A DNA stretch of 64,000 bases from Chryseobacterium suipulveris (lineage in GTDB: Bacteria > Bacteroidota > Bacteroidia > Flavobacteriales > Weeksellaceae), in contig NZ_CP094532.1 of the NCBI RefSeq assembly GCF_022811685.1, positions 1,389,501 to 1,453,500 on the forward strand, read 5' to 3'. The translations under genes were made by a program, and so were the position numbers. The notes beneath the pieces are model-generated. The model did not search any database. It was given only the letters and a program-made list of their open reading frames with translations, and was not told the DNA's origin. Position 1 is the stretch's first letter. Each line of letters opens with the position of its first letter. Shown here one piece after another: positions 1 through 9,865 of this stretch.

Positions 1-14
1 TCTATTTTATGACA

Positions 15-92
15 GCAAAGTATTATCCGCTAAAGCGAATTGATGAAGCGAACGCTTAATCAGCGGACTAGTTCGCAAGCTTTGCTTTCTCA
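15..92. repeat. Structured intergenic repeat, copy 1
   Basis: About 78 bp that closely match 24398-24479, differing mainly by small substitutions. Both copies have outer arms GCAAAG / CTTTGC and inner arms TCCGCT / AGCGGA around a middle with GATGAAGCGAA, so each can fold as a nested hairpin. It lies downstream of the minus-strand AraC gene. The rest of 1-157 shows no gene. Confidence 0.75.
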
Positions 93-157
93 ATTTGTAA
101 AGTAATAATAAAATCTTTGCGTTTCAAAAATATCCTAAAAAGAATTCTAAAACAGTT

Positions 158-982
158 TTACAAATCCGCCACAACCGAGATCCCCACATCGTCCCGAAAC
201 TGCTTCGGAGAAATTCCCGTATTTTTTTTGAAGTATTTGCTGAAGTAGTATTCGTCCTCAAAATTCATTTCTGCCGCAATTTCCTTGATGGATTTTCGGG
301 TGAGATGAATTTTCTTCTTGGCCTCCAAAACCACCCGTTCCTGAATGATCTGCGATGGAGTTTTATGGAATTCCTTTTTGATTTTCTTGCTTAAAGTATT
401 CGGTGAGATATGCATCAAACCAGCATAAAAAGCTGGACTTTTCTCGTTGAGAAAATGCTGTTCCACCAGATTCTGAAAGGTTTTTAACTCCTCTAAATCT
501 TCGACTTCCTGATTGTGCTCCTTTAGAATTTGGTTCTTCGTCTTACTTGAAAGCGCGAGAATGAGCTGGAGATAGGATCTGAGCACCGCGTTCGAAAATT
601 CTTCGGAAGGATTGGTGTTCTGTATTTTGTTAAAGATTTCGGCGATTTCGTCAAAAGTTTCATCAGCTAACCCGAAATGCGGGAAAAGATAAATGTTGTT
701 GAACAGCAATCCGTTGCAGGCGACTTCTTTTTTATGGTATTCGATACAGTAATAATCACCGTGGAAACTGAGCATTTGAATCTCGAAATTCTTCTTTGTC
801 GAAAAACTGATGTTCTGATAAGGTGCGGTAAAAAGGATGGTTTTTCCCTCAAAATGGTATTCCGCGAAATCGATGGTGATCTTTCCCTTTCCTTCAAAAA
901 GGAAAATATGGTACAGCTCGTCGCTGAAATTTTCGGAGAAATCAGCCGCTCTTTTTTGGTGGATAGAGAAAAGATGTTCCAT
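158..982 (-). CDS. AraC family transcriptional regulator
   Basis: A 274-residue cytoplasmic DNA-binding regulator. The N-terminal half (about 20-150) looks like the cupin-type ligand-sensing fold of AraC proteins. The C-terminal 100 residues carry the double helix-turn-helix: first motif around SPNTLSKKIKKEF, and the second with the family signature IAAEMNFEDEYYFSKYFKK followed by GISPKQFR. The length is normal. It is transcribed divergently from the ECF sigma gene at 1066, so the short gap 983-1065 probably holds both promoters. The ligand and targets cannot be told from sequence. Confidence 0.9.
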   Translation of the reverse strand: MEHLFSIHQKRAADFSENFSDELYHIFLFEGKGKITIDFAEYHFEGKTILFTAPYQNISFSTKKNFEIQMLSFHGDYYCIEYHKKEVACNGLLFNNIYLFPHFGLADETFDEIAEIFNKIQNTNPSEEFSNAVLRSYLQLILALSSKTKNQILKEHNQEVEDLEELKTFQNLVEQHFLNEKSPAFYAGLMHISPNTLSKKIKKEFHKTPSQIIQERVVLEAKKKIHLTRKSIKEIAAEMNFEDEYYFSKYFKKNTGISPKQFRDDVGISVVADL

Positions 983-1065
983 TTTGTAAAAATAATGATT
1001 TTAAGAAAACTGAAAAATCTGTAACAATTCCCCAAATTTGCTACTTACCGATTTGAACTGTTTCA

Positions 1066-1560
1066 ATGGCTGCGCTCGAAAAGGAATTTCTGCAAAAAAT
1101 AGAAAAACACAAAGGAGTGATCTTCAAAATTTCCAAAATGTATATGGACAATTTTGATGATCAGAAAGACCTTTTCCAGGAGATTATTTTTCAGGCGTGG
1201 AAAGCGTTCCCAAGTTTTGAGGGAAGAAGTGCATTTTCAACCTGGCTTTATCGGGTGGCGTTGAACACCGCAATTATTTTCCTGAAATCTGAAAAGAAAA
1301 GGAGTTTCATCCAAAATTCGGAGGTCGGTGATTTCAGGATTAAAAATGAAGATTACAATGATGAGGAGGAGCAGAAACTGAAAATAATGTACGACGCGAT
1401 CCACCGGCTGAACGCAATCGACAAAGCGCTGATTTTCTACTATCTCGAAAACTACTCGGGAAAGGAAATGGCGGAACAGCTCGGAATTTCGGAAGTCAAT
1501 GCAAGAGTAAAGCTGAACCGTGCGAAGGAAAAACTGAAATTATTGATTGGAAATAGTTAG
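1066..1560 (+). CDS. ECF RNA polymerase sigma factor
   Basis: 164 residues with only sigma regions 2 and 4, the layout of group 4 (ECF) factors. Region 2 has DQKDLFQEIIFQAW (core binding) and FSTWLYRVALNTA (-10 recognition). Region 4 has the helix-turn-helix GKEMAEQLGISEVNARVKLNRAK. It probably recruits RNA polymerase to a small stress or envelope regulon. The next gene, 125 bp downstream on the same strand, encodes a membrane protein with a soluble N terminus, the usual place for an anti-sigma partner. The signal that releases it is unknown. Confidence 0.93.
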   Translation: MAALEKEFLQKIEKHKGVIFKISKMYMDNFDDQKDLFQEIIFQAWKAFPSFEGRSAFSTWLYRVALNTAIIFLKSEKKRSFIQNSEVGDFRIKNEDYNDEEEQKLKIMYDAIHRLNAIDKALIFYYLENYSGKEMAEQLGISEVNARVKLNRAKEKLKLLIGNS

Positions 1561-1570
1561 CATTAAGGAG

Positions 1571-1616
1571 AAGCCGAATGGCTTCAATTTGAATAGCCGT
1601 GAATGAAATTCATGGA
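1571..1616 (+). repeat. AATAGCCGTG two-hairpin repeat, copy 1
   Basis: A variable hairpin (AAGCC GAAT GGCTT) followed by the constant AATAGCC core and a second hairpin (CCGTGAAT GAA ATTCATGG). The same design occurs near 53.0, 53.1, 53.8 and 63.3 kb. Here it sits between the sigma factor and its putative anti-sigma gene, so it would lie in their shared transcript. Confidence 0.8.
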
Positions 1617-1685
1617 ACAGAAATAAAAATTTCATGAAGATTTCAACGCAGTTTAGGGAATGTTAAATAAGAAAAATTTTGAACA

Positions 1686-2276
1686 ATGGAAATCGATCAA
1701 TTAAAAGAAATTTGGGAAAAAGATCAGGTAACGGAAACTCCTGAGATTTCGGTTGAAAACCAGGAAAAGCTCAACGATCCCCTGAAAATCGTGCAGCGCA
1801 ACCTGCGTTGGGAATTTTGGAGTATGATTCCTGTTTTTCCCGTTGTCCTATATATTCTGTACCGAACCATCCAAAATCAGGAATTGTTGATGTATGCAGT
1901 TGCTTTGGTTGTGGTTGCGATGATGGTGTGCGCTTTTTATGTCGTTAAGATTTACCGTTTTTATAGGGGGATTTCCAGCCACCAGTTTTCCAGTTACCAA
2001 CATTTGCTGGAGCTGGAGTATAAGATCAAATATTATCGCGACCTTTATCAGTCGTATTACGTTGCGTTTGTTCCCATCTTGTTATGCGAATATTTTTTAA
2101 TAATGGCTTTCGGTAAAGGTTTTCAGCACACCGATTTTCAGCTGCATTTTTGGACACTGATAATTTCGCTTGTTTTCTGTTTGGTGTCGCTTTTCCTTAT
2201 TTGGAAGCTTTGTTATCATTATTTCTACGGAATCCATTTTAAGAAAATTAGAGAGTTGATCAAGCAGATTCGATAA
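1686..2276 (+). CDS. Membrane protein, probable anti-sigma partner
   Basis: 196 residues, not recognised as a named family. Residues 1-40 are charged and soluble (starts MEIDQLKEIWEKDQ), followed by four hydrophobic segments at about 45-62, 68-88, 128-147 and 155-178, and a basic tail. The position directly behind an ECF sigma gene and a cytosolic segment before the membrane helices fit a membrane-bound anti-sigma factor. No zinc-binding anti-sigma motif (HxxxCxxC) is present, so the role is inferred from context only. A strong hairpin terminator follows. Confidence 0.8.
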   Translation: MEIDQLKEIWEKDQVTETPEISVENQEKLNDPLKIVQRNLRWEFWSMIPVFPVVLYILYRTIQNQELLMYAVALVVVAMMVCAFYVVKIYRFYRGISSHQFSSYQHLLELEYKIKYYRDLYQSYYVAFVPILLCEYFLIMAFGKGFQHTDFQLHFWTLIISLVFCLVSLFLIWKLCYHYFYGIHFKKIRELIKQIR

Positions 2277-2281
2277 AAAAA

Positions 2282-2311
2282 ACTTCCCGAAAAATCTTCG
2301 GGAAGTCCTCA
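2282..2311. terminator. Bidirectional terminator between convergent genes
   Basis: A perfect stem, ACTTCCCGA / TCGGGAAGT, with a short A-rich loop. A tracts precede it on the plus strand, giving a U tract on the minus transcript. It lies between the ends of the anti-sigma-like gene and the minus-strand trpB2 gene. Confidence 0.8.
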
Positions 2312-2335
2312 TTAAACCAAATTATAAAACTACGA

Positions 2336-3715
2336 TTACGTGATTGCAACTTCTTGTGGTTGAAGATTTTTGATTTTAGAAATACTGTTTTCAATTTCTT
2401 CTTTGGTCAACTTATGTTCTTCTAAATTTCCATTTTGATAATCCGAATACGCCATCATATCCACAAAACCGTGACCGCTTAGATTAAAGAGAATTGTTTT
2501 GGTAGTTCCTTCCTTTTTTGCGAGTTCCACTTCACGCAAAACCTGTGCGATGGCGTGATTGCTTTCAGGAGCGGGAATAATTCCCTCATATTTTGCGAAC
2601 AGACTTCCGGCCTCGAAACATTCAATTTGAGGAATTGCGTTGGCTTCGATAATTCCGTCTTTCAGAAGTTGCGAGCACAAAACACTTGCGCCGTGGTAAC
2701 GCAAACCTCCTGCGTGAATGGAAGCGGGCTCGAAATTATGCCCCAAAGTAAACATCGGCAAAAGAGGGGTATAACCTTGAGTATCGCCAAAATCGTACAT
2801 AAATTTTCCTTTTGTGAGTTTTGGACAAGAAGAAGGTTCGACCGCAACACAACGCACTTCTTTATTTCCCTGAAGTTTTTCCCTCAGAAAAGGAAACGCA
2901 ATTCCTGCGAAATTTGAGCCGCCTCCTAATGGAGCCACAATTACATCGGGATAATCTTCTGCCATTTCAAACTGTTTCAAAGCTTCTTCTCCAATAATCG
3001 TTTGATGAAGCAAAACGTGATTCAGAACCGATCCTAAAGAATATTTGGTGTGTTCATCCTGCACCGCCATTTCGACCGCTTCCGAAATTGCCATTCCCAA
3101 ACTTCCGCTGCTGTTGGGGTTTTCAGCTAAGAAATTCCTTCCCGCCTGAGTTCTTTCGCTGGGTGATGGAAAAACATTTGCCCCGAAAGTATTCATCATT
3201 ATTTTGCGGTAAGGTTTCTGGTTAAAACTCGATTTTACCATATACACATCGCATTCGATTCCGTACTGTGCGCAAGCGAAACTCAGTGCGGTTCCCCATT
3301 GTCCAGCTCCAGTTTCAGTAGTTATTTTTCTCACCCCAGCTTTTGCATTGTAGTAAGCTTGCGGAATCGCGGTATTCGGTTTGTGCGATCCGCTCGGACT
3401 TCCGCCTTCGTATTTGTAGTAAATTTTACAGTCGGTTCCCAATGCTTTTTCCAGTTCAAATGCTCTGATTAATGGCGAAGGTCTGTAGATTTTGTACTTT
3501 TCGAGAACTTCTTCGGGAATATCGATAAACCTTTCCTCAGAAACTTCCTGCTTGATCAACTCATCTGGAAAAAGTGGTGAAAGCATATCGGGACTAATCG
3601 GTTCCTTGGTTCCTGGGTGGAGTGGTGGCAGTGGTTTGTTGGGAAGATCTGCCACGATATTATACCATTTTTTTGGCATCTGATCTTCGTCGAGAAGAAA
3701 CTTTTTCTTTTTCAT
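2336..3715 (-). CDS. trpB2: TrpB-like PLP enzyme (tryptophan synthase beta, TrpB2 type)
   Basis: 459 residues, longer than the roughly 400 of ordinary TrpB, as in the TrpB2 class. The PLP lysine motif reads SGSHKPNTA, the phosphate-binding loop GGGSNFAG, and GAGQWG and SLGMAISEA are also family-typical. TrpB joins serine and indole to make tryptophan. TrpB2 proteins often lack a TrpA partner and may salvage indole; no trpA or other trp gene is next to it. The upstream leader peptide with tandem Trp codons and a terminator supports control by tryptophan and so supports the assignment. Confidence 0.93.
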   Translation of the reverse strand: MKKKKFLLDEDQMPKKWYNIVADLPNKPLPPLHPGTKEPISPDMLSPLFPDELIKQEVSEERFIDIPEEVLEKYKIYRPSPLIRAFELEKALGTDCKIYYKYEGGSPSGSHKPNTAIPQAYYNAKAGVRKITTETGAGQWGTALSFACAQYGIECDVYMVKSSFNQKPYRKIMMNTFGANVFPSPSERTQAGRNFLAENPNSSGSLGMAISEAVEMAVQDEHTKYSLGSVLNHVLLHQTIIGEEALKQFEMAEDYPDVIVAPLGGGSNFAGIAFPFLREKLQGNKEVRCVAVEPSSCPKLTKGKFMYDFGDTQGYTPLLPMFTLGHNFEPASIHAGGLRYHGASVLCSQLLKDGIIEANAIPQIECFEAGSLFAKYEGIIPAPESNHAIAQVLREVELAKKEGTTKTILFNLSGHGFVDMMAYSDYQNGNLEEHKLTKEEIENSISKIKNLQPQEVAIT

Positions 3716-3755
3716 AATTTTTAATTTAAGATTGATTTTTTTGATTTAAAGAGAC

Positions 3756-3788
3756 AAAAAAAGACCGCCTGAAATACAGACGGTCTTT
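3756..3788 (-). terminator. trp leader terminator (attenuator hairpin)
   Basis: Read on the minus strand, the stem AAAGACCGTCTG / CAGGCGGTCTTT (one G-U pair) with loop TATTT is followed by seven U. It ends about 40 nt before the trpB2 start. Its 5' arm (3782-3775) can pair instead with TACAGGCG inside the leader (3857-3850), which gives an antiterminator. Confidence 0.88.
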
Positions 3789-3823
3789 ACAGATACTTGT
3801 AATATTTTCAATAATTCAATTCA

Positions 3824-3901
3824 TCAAATAATACAACGGGTGTGTAAATCGCCTGTAGAAAACGATTGCCACCACCAATTGTTATTTAAGAATTGTTTCA
3901 T
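3824..3901 (-). CDS. Trp leader peptide (25 codons, WWW)
   Basis: A short open frame, too small for usual gene callers. It starts at ATG 3901-3899 and stops at TGA 3826-3824. It begins MKQFLNNN and residues 9-11 are three consecutive Trp (TGG TGG TGG), a run expected only rarely by chance. It sits 24 nt or more behind a consensus promoter, ahead of a terminator hairpin and then trpB2. This is the classical layout of ribosome-mediated attenuation: stalling at Trp codons leaves TACAGGCG (3857-3850) free to pair with the terminator's 5' arm. The peptide itself probably has no other function. Confidence 0.88.
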   Translation of the reverse strand: MKQFLNNNWWWQSFSTGDLHTRCII

Positions 3902-3920
3902 TATTCGGTTAAATATGTTA

Positions 3921-3951
3921 CAAAAGTAGAAAATTATTTTTACTGACCAAA
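3921..3951 (-). promoter_or_regulatory. Bacteroidota-type promoter of the trp leader
   Basis: On the minus strand TTTG (3951-3948), a 19-nt spacer, then TACTTTTG (3928-3921). This is a full match to the consensus TTTG / TAnnTTTG. Transcription should begin near 3915, giving a short 5' end before the leader ATG. Confidence 0.82.
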
Positions 3952-4002
3952 TTTTTTCAAAAAAAACTTCCCGAAGATTTCGAGATGTTTTTAGGGGTAT
4001 TT

Positions 4003-4056
4003 AAACCACCCCGTCAAAAATTTGTAAAAATTTTTGACACCCCTCCAAAGGAGGGG
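4003..4056 (-). terminator. icd terminator within a dispersed repeat
   Basis: Two hairpins lie just after the icd stop: CCCCTCC TTT GGAGGGG, and GTCAAAAATTT / AAATTTTTGAC. The block CCACCCCGTCAAAAATT is echoed at 48470-48508 in altered form, so this looks like one member of a repeat family that doubles as a terminator. Confidence 0.65.
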
Positions 4057-4060
4057 AATT

Positions 4061-6277
<2,217 letters not shown>

Positions 6278-6312
6278 TTATGTTGTATTTTTTAATGAAA
6301 ATTAAAGAAGTA

Positions 6313-6320
6313 CAAATTTA
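6313..6320 (-). promoter_or_regulatory. Probable icd -7 element
   Basis: TAAATTTG on the minus strand matches TAnnTTTG, about 36 bp before the icd start. A TTG lies upstream, but the spacing (about 14 nt) is shorter than usual, so only the -7 box is convincing. Confidence 0.45.
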
Positions 6321-6480
6321 ATCAAAAAAAACGGCAATTTCTTATGGATTTAGGAGATAAAATGAGAGGTTTTAAAATATGATATTTTCAAACTTTTCCT
6401 TTGAATTGTGTAAGAGAAGTATGAAGCGGAAATTTTATTTTTGAATTATCTTGAGATAATAAACACAAAAAATAAATATT

Positions 6481-6633
6481 ATGGCAGACAAAAAAAATAC
6501 TCCTTCAAAAGGAGTGGTAATTGCAATAGGCGTTATTATTGGATTAATTATTTTCTATTTTATCCTGATGGCAATTTTCCCGGATTTGTTTCAGAATCTG
6601 AATACAGGCGAAGCGCAACCGGTAACCAATTAA
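6481..6633 (+). CDS. Small single-span membrane protein (50 aa)
   Basis: The frame starts MADKKNTPSKG, has one clear transmembrane segment (about residues 12-33, GVVIAIGVIIGLIIFYFIL) and ends QPVTN. A -7-like box TATTTTTG lies at 6434-6441. The function is unknown. Its stop TAA (6631-6633) overlaps the minus-strand stop of the glycosylase gene (6630-6632), so the two convergent genes share the four bases TTAA and leave no room for a terminator between them. Confidence 0.7.
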   Translation: MADKKNTPSKGVVIAIGVIIGLIIFYFILMAIFPDLFQNLNTGEAQPVTN

Positions 6634-7358
6634 GAATACAGTTTCTGAAGGCTTTCCACCAGGAAAGTCTTTCTTTTTATTGCCGGTGAAACATACATTT
6701 TTACATCTTCAGTCTTAAATTTTTCTTTCTGATAAACCGCTGAAGATGATTTCCAGATTCGTTTTTCAATGAGTTCCACCGAACTGATACTGAATTCTCT
6801 GATGTGGTGAATAAGTTCGTCTAATTTTTTGGACGGAATTTTCCCAACCGCACTTTCGGGGTGAATTTTGGCGAGAAACAAAACTTCGTTTCTGATGACG
6901 TTTCCCACACCCGGAAAAATCTCCTGGTTCATCAGCGCATCACCGATTTTTTTCGCAGGGAGTTTCTCAAGAAGCAGTTGTTTCATTTCATCAGACTCAA
7001 AATCTTTTGAAAAAACATCTAACTTCCTGTTGAAATAATCGTCAGCATTTCCATCAATTTTTTTGAGATTCACCACATAAAAATTCACATAATCATCACC
7101 AAAGTGAAGCGTGAAACTGGGGTTTACTTTCTTTTTGTCATTAATCAGATACCTGCCGTAAAGTCCGAAATGAACGGTAACAAAGAATTTATTGAACTGA
7201 AGAATCAGGTATTTCCCAAAAGTATCAACCTTTAAAAGTTTTTTGCCCGAAATGTCTTCTGCAAAAGGATTTCGGTAGCCGCCGCTTTTGGTGACGGTTT
7301 TACCTTCAAATTTTTTGATTTGTTTCTGATGTGCGACGATTGTTGGACCTTCAGGCAT
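6630..7358 (-). CDS. Fpg/Nei family DNA glycosylase, zincless
   Basis: 242 residues starting MPEGP: after Met removal the Pro is the catalytic nucleophile and the next Glu the acid of the Fpg/Nei family. The conserved Lys of the beta-hairpin is in FGKYLIL, and the helix-two-turn-helix is in EIFPGVGNVIRNEVLF. It excises oxidised bases and nicks the strand. The C-terminal region that normally holds a four-cysteine zinc finger (VKMYVSPAIKRKTFLVESLQ) has no cysteine, like zincless-finger members. It starts 3 bp from the topoisomerase stop, so it is probably in one operon with it. Confidence 0.9.
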   Translation of the reverse strand: MPEGPTIVAHQKQIKKFEGKTVTKSGGYRNPFAEDISGKKLLKVDTFGKYLILQFNKFFVTVHFGLYGRYLINDKKKVNPSFTLHFGDDYVNFYVVNLKKIDGNADDYFNRKLDVFSKDFESDEMKQLLLEKLPAKKIGDALMNQEIFPGVGNVIRNEVLFLAKIHPESAVGKIPSKKLDELIHHIREFSISSVELIEKRIWKSSSAVYQKEKFKTEDVKMYVSPAIKRKTFLVESLQKLYS

Positions 7359-7360
7359 TT

Positions 7361-8464
7361 TTACAGTTTTTCGTTTTCCAGAATTTTCATCACCACCTGT
7401 TCCTCTTTGGTAAGTCCTGCTTTCCCGTCGTTGATTTCTATTTCATCCAGTTCATTCAAGTATTTTTCTATGGATGAATTTTCGTAAAGATTGACGATGA
7501 GCGGATGAACATAATATTTCCTGCAAACAGTTGCCGTATTTCCAAGGTTTTCCGCGACTTTTTCCAGGGCTGCCTTTACCTTGGATTTGTAATCTTTATC
7601 ATTTTCGGCAAGTCCGATTTCTTTGAAAGCAATCAGTGCGTTCACCGTTCCGCTCCACGTTCTGAAGTCCTTGGCTGTAAAATCTTCACCGCTGATTTCC
7701 TTAATGTAGGAATTCACCATTCCACTGTCCACAGAATGGCGTTTACCTTCGTCGTCATAATACTGAAAAAGTTCTTTTCCTGGAATGTCTTTACAGTTCT
7801 GAACGGCTTTTGCAAGCCGGCGGTTTTTCAGATCAATATCGTGATAAACTCCTTTCTTGCCTTTGAATGAGAATTTTATTCGGTCACCTTTTACGTCGAT
7901 GTGTTTGTCCTTCAACGTCGTTAAGCCAAATGAACCATAAAGCTTTTCATAAACGCTGTTGCCGATTCTGATATTGGTCCGCTCCATCAAACTTACTATC
8001 ACCGCGAGAACTTTTCTTTCGCCAAGATTTCGTAACGCCAAATCTTGCTCCAACTGTAATCGGATTTTCGGCAGCGCATAACCGAACTGCAGCATTCTGT
8101 AAAATTTGGTGTGATTTCGAAGGGCGTTCCAAACAGGATGATACCGGTATTGTTTGCGCTGTTTCGCATCAATTCCTGTGGCCTGAAGATGTCCGTTGTT
8201 CAAAGCGCAAATCCACACCTGTTCCCAAGCCGGAGGAATGGCGAGCTTGTTAATCCGTGAAATTTCCTCGGTATCACTAATCCGGACACCATCGAGATAA
8301 TAATGAAATTTTTTGCCGTATTTTTTACGGGTGATGCCTTCAAATTCCTTGTCGGTCGTGTAAACAAGTTCCACGGCTTTTGCAGATTTCACGGGGTCTT
8401 TTAAAATCTTCAGAATTTTTGAAGGTTTTAAAGAAGTAACGATTTCATTCGGCTGTAACTGCAT
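7361..8464 (-). CDS. DNA topoisomerase IB
   Basis: 367 residues, the size of bacterial (poxvirus-like) type IB enzymes. It relaxes supercoils through a 3'-phosphotyrosine nick. Recognisable stretches are IPPAWEQVWIC, QATGIDAKQRKQYRYH, LMERTNIRIGN, KDFRTWSGT and the catalytic tyrosine region CRKYYVHP. It starts directly at the end of the 87-aa gene (8464/8465) and is followed after 2 bp by the glycosylase. The tight spacing points to a single repair operon. Confidence 0.95.
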   Translation of the reverse strand: MQLQPNEIVTSLKPSKILKILKDPVKSAKAVELVYTTDKEFEGITRKKYGKKFHYYLDGVRISDTEEISRINKLAIPPAWEQVWICALNNGHLQATGIDAKQRKQYRYHPVWNALRNHTKFYRMLQFGYALPKIRLQLEQDLALRNLGERKVLAVIVSLMERTNIRIGNSVYEKLYGSFGLTTLKDKHIDVKGDRIKFSFKGKKGVYHDIDLKNRRLAKAVQNCKDIPGKELFQYYDDEGKRHSVDSGMVNSYIKEISGEDFTAKDFRTWSGTVNALIAFKEIGLAENDKDYKSKVKAALEKVAENLGNTATVCRKYYVHPLIVNLYENSSIEKYLNELDEIEINDGKAGLTKEEQVVMKILENEKL

Positions 8465-8728
8465 TTATGGGTTCGGTTGATTTAGATAGGTGTGATTTTC
8501 AGAAAAATATTCGGTGAGACTTGCATCTACAGTTTCTTTATTCATTGCGTAGAAATTTTCAACATTTTCGTAATCATCACCGGTTCCGTTTGGCGTGAGT
8601 AGAATTTCACGCTCAAACTGCTGACCATTCATTTCAAAAGTTACATTTCTCTTGTAAACACCGTTATTTTCTGTGGAAGCGCCAAGTTTCACTATAGAAA
8701 CCTCGTTTTCCTGTAGTTTAATTTTCAT
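8465..8728 (-). CDS. Uncharacterised 87-aa protein
   Basis: A small acidic soluble protein without signal peptide or membrane helix, not recognised. Polar and charged stretches alternate with short beta-like segments (KRNVTFEMNGQQFEREILL). It abuts the topoisomerase IB start without a gap, so it is co-transcribed with the repair genes and may be a stress-associated accessory protein. No function can be assigned. Confidence 0.75.
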   Translation of the reverse strand: MKIKLQENEVSIVKLGASTENNGVYKRNVTFEMNGQQFEREILLTPNGTGDDYENVENFYAMNKETVDASLTEYFSENHTYLNQPNP

Positions 8729-8757
8729 AATATTTTTAATTGTTTGATTTTTTAATT

Positions 8758-9618
8758 TTAACCGTTTACGATTTCGCCACCATTTGGATGAAGCACCTGT
8801 CCGGTAATATAAGATGAGTCTTCCGATGCCAGAAACAGAAAACAGGTGGCAACTTCATTGGTTTCACCTGCGCGTTTCATCGGCGTATCACTTCCAAATT
8901 CCGAAACTTTCTTTTTTGAAAAACTTGAAGCAATTAAAGGTGTCCAAATCGGTCCCGGAGCAACGGCGTTAACGCGGATTCCTTTTTCAGCCAGATTTGC
9001 GGAAAGGCTTCTTGTGAAAGATAAAACCGCGCCTTTGGTTGCCGAATAATCAATCAGATGTCCGCTTCCGCGATAGGCAGTAACTGAAACTGTGTTGATG
9101 ATGCAACTGCCTTTTTTCAAGTGCTTCATTGCAAATTTAGTCAACCAGAAAACCGAAAAAACATTAGAGTGAAAAGTGTTCATCAACTGTTCCGTCGTAA
9201 TATCTTCAAGATTTTTGGCTTCCCAGTGATTGGCAGCGTTATTGACGAGAATGTCAATTTTTCCAAATTCAGCAACGGTTTTTTCAATTACTTTTTTGCA
9301 GTGTTTTTCTTTGCCTAAATCACCTTTAATCAAAATGCATTTTTGCCCGAATTTTTCAACTTCCTTTTGGGTGTCTTTAGCGTCCACTGTTTCGCTTAAA
9401 TATGGAATCGCAACATCACAACCTTTCTGTGCGAAAAGTATGGCAGTTGCCTTGCCAATTCCGCTGTCTCCGCCTGTTATGATAGCGACTTTTCCCTGGA
9501 GTTTTCCGCCCGACTGTTTCACAGGTTCACTTTCAGGAACGGGCGTCATTTTTTCTTCAACACCGGGTTTACGCTGCTTCTGTGGCGGACGAACTGCTGT
9601 TTTGGATTTTTTCTGCAT
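8758..9618 (-). CDS. Short-chain dehydrogenase/reductase
   Basis: 286 residues. A basic, proline-rich N-terminal extension (about 40 residues) precedes a classical SDR Rossmann fold: nucleotide motif TGGDSGIGKA, NNAANH, the catalytic Tyr-x-x-x-Lys in YSATKGA, and NAVAPGPIWTPL. It resembles the YghA / general stress protein 39 group of NAD(P)-dependent oxidoreductases, whose substrate is usually unknown. It lies in the minus-strand block with topoisomerase IB and LigD, a common stress-gene neighbourhood in Bacteroidota. Confidence 0.92.
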   Translation of the reverse strand: MQKKSKTAVRPPQKQRKPGVEEKMTPVPESEPVKQSGGKLQGKVAIITGGDSGIGKATAILFAQKGCDVAIPYLSETVDAKDTQKEVEKFGQKCILIKGDLGKEKHCKKVIEKTVAEFGKIDILVNNAANHWEAKNLEDITTEQLMNTFHSNVFSVFWLTKFAMKHLKKGSCIINTVSVTAYRGSGHLIDYSATKGAVLSFTRSLSANLAEKGIRVNAVAPGPIWTPLIASSFSKKKVSEFGSDTPMKRAGETNEVATCFLFLASEDSSYITGQVLHPNGGEIVNG

Positions 9619-9620
9619 GA

Positions 9621-9785
9621 TTATTTTTTACCTCTTCCGAATAAGAAAAAAAGCACGCCAACGATGATGACTGCAATGATAATTCCATACCATTTTCCGG
9701 CTTCAAACACGGTTCCTACTGCTTCACAACTTGTTAAAGATATTAGCAATACTGCTAAAACTGAATAAATGCTAAATCGTTTCAT
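9621..9785 (-). CDS. Small lipoprotein with C-terminal membrane helix
   Basis: 54 residues from the ATG at 9785. This start is chosen because it gives a clean lipoprotein signal, MKRFSIYSVLAVLLISLTSC, while the nine codons upstream do not. After the lipid-modified Cys comes a short linker, one hydrophobic segment (GIIIAVIIVGVLFFLF) and a basic tail GRGKK. It ends 2 bp from the SDR start, so it is in the same operon. The function is unknown. Confidence 0.75.
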   Translation of the reverse strand: MKRFSIYSVLAVLLISLTSCEAVGTVFEAGKWYGIIIAVIIVGVLFFLFGRGKK

Positions 9786-9865
9786 AATTTTATTTGTTTG
9801 GTGTAGAAACACAATATCAAAAATGCAGCCAACGGAATATTAGAGAGAATTTGTGAAAGCGTTGA

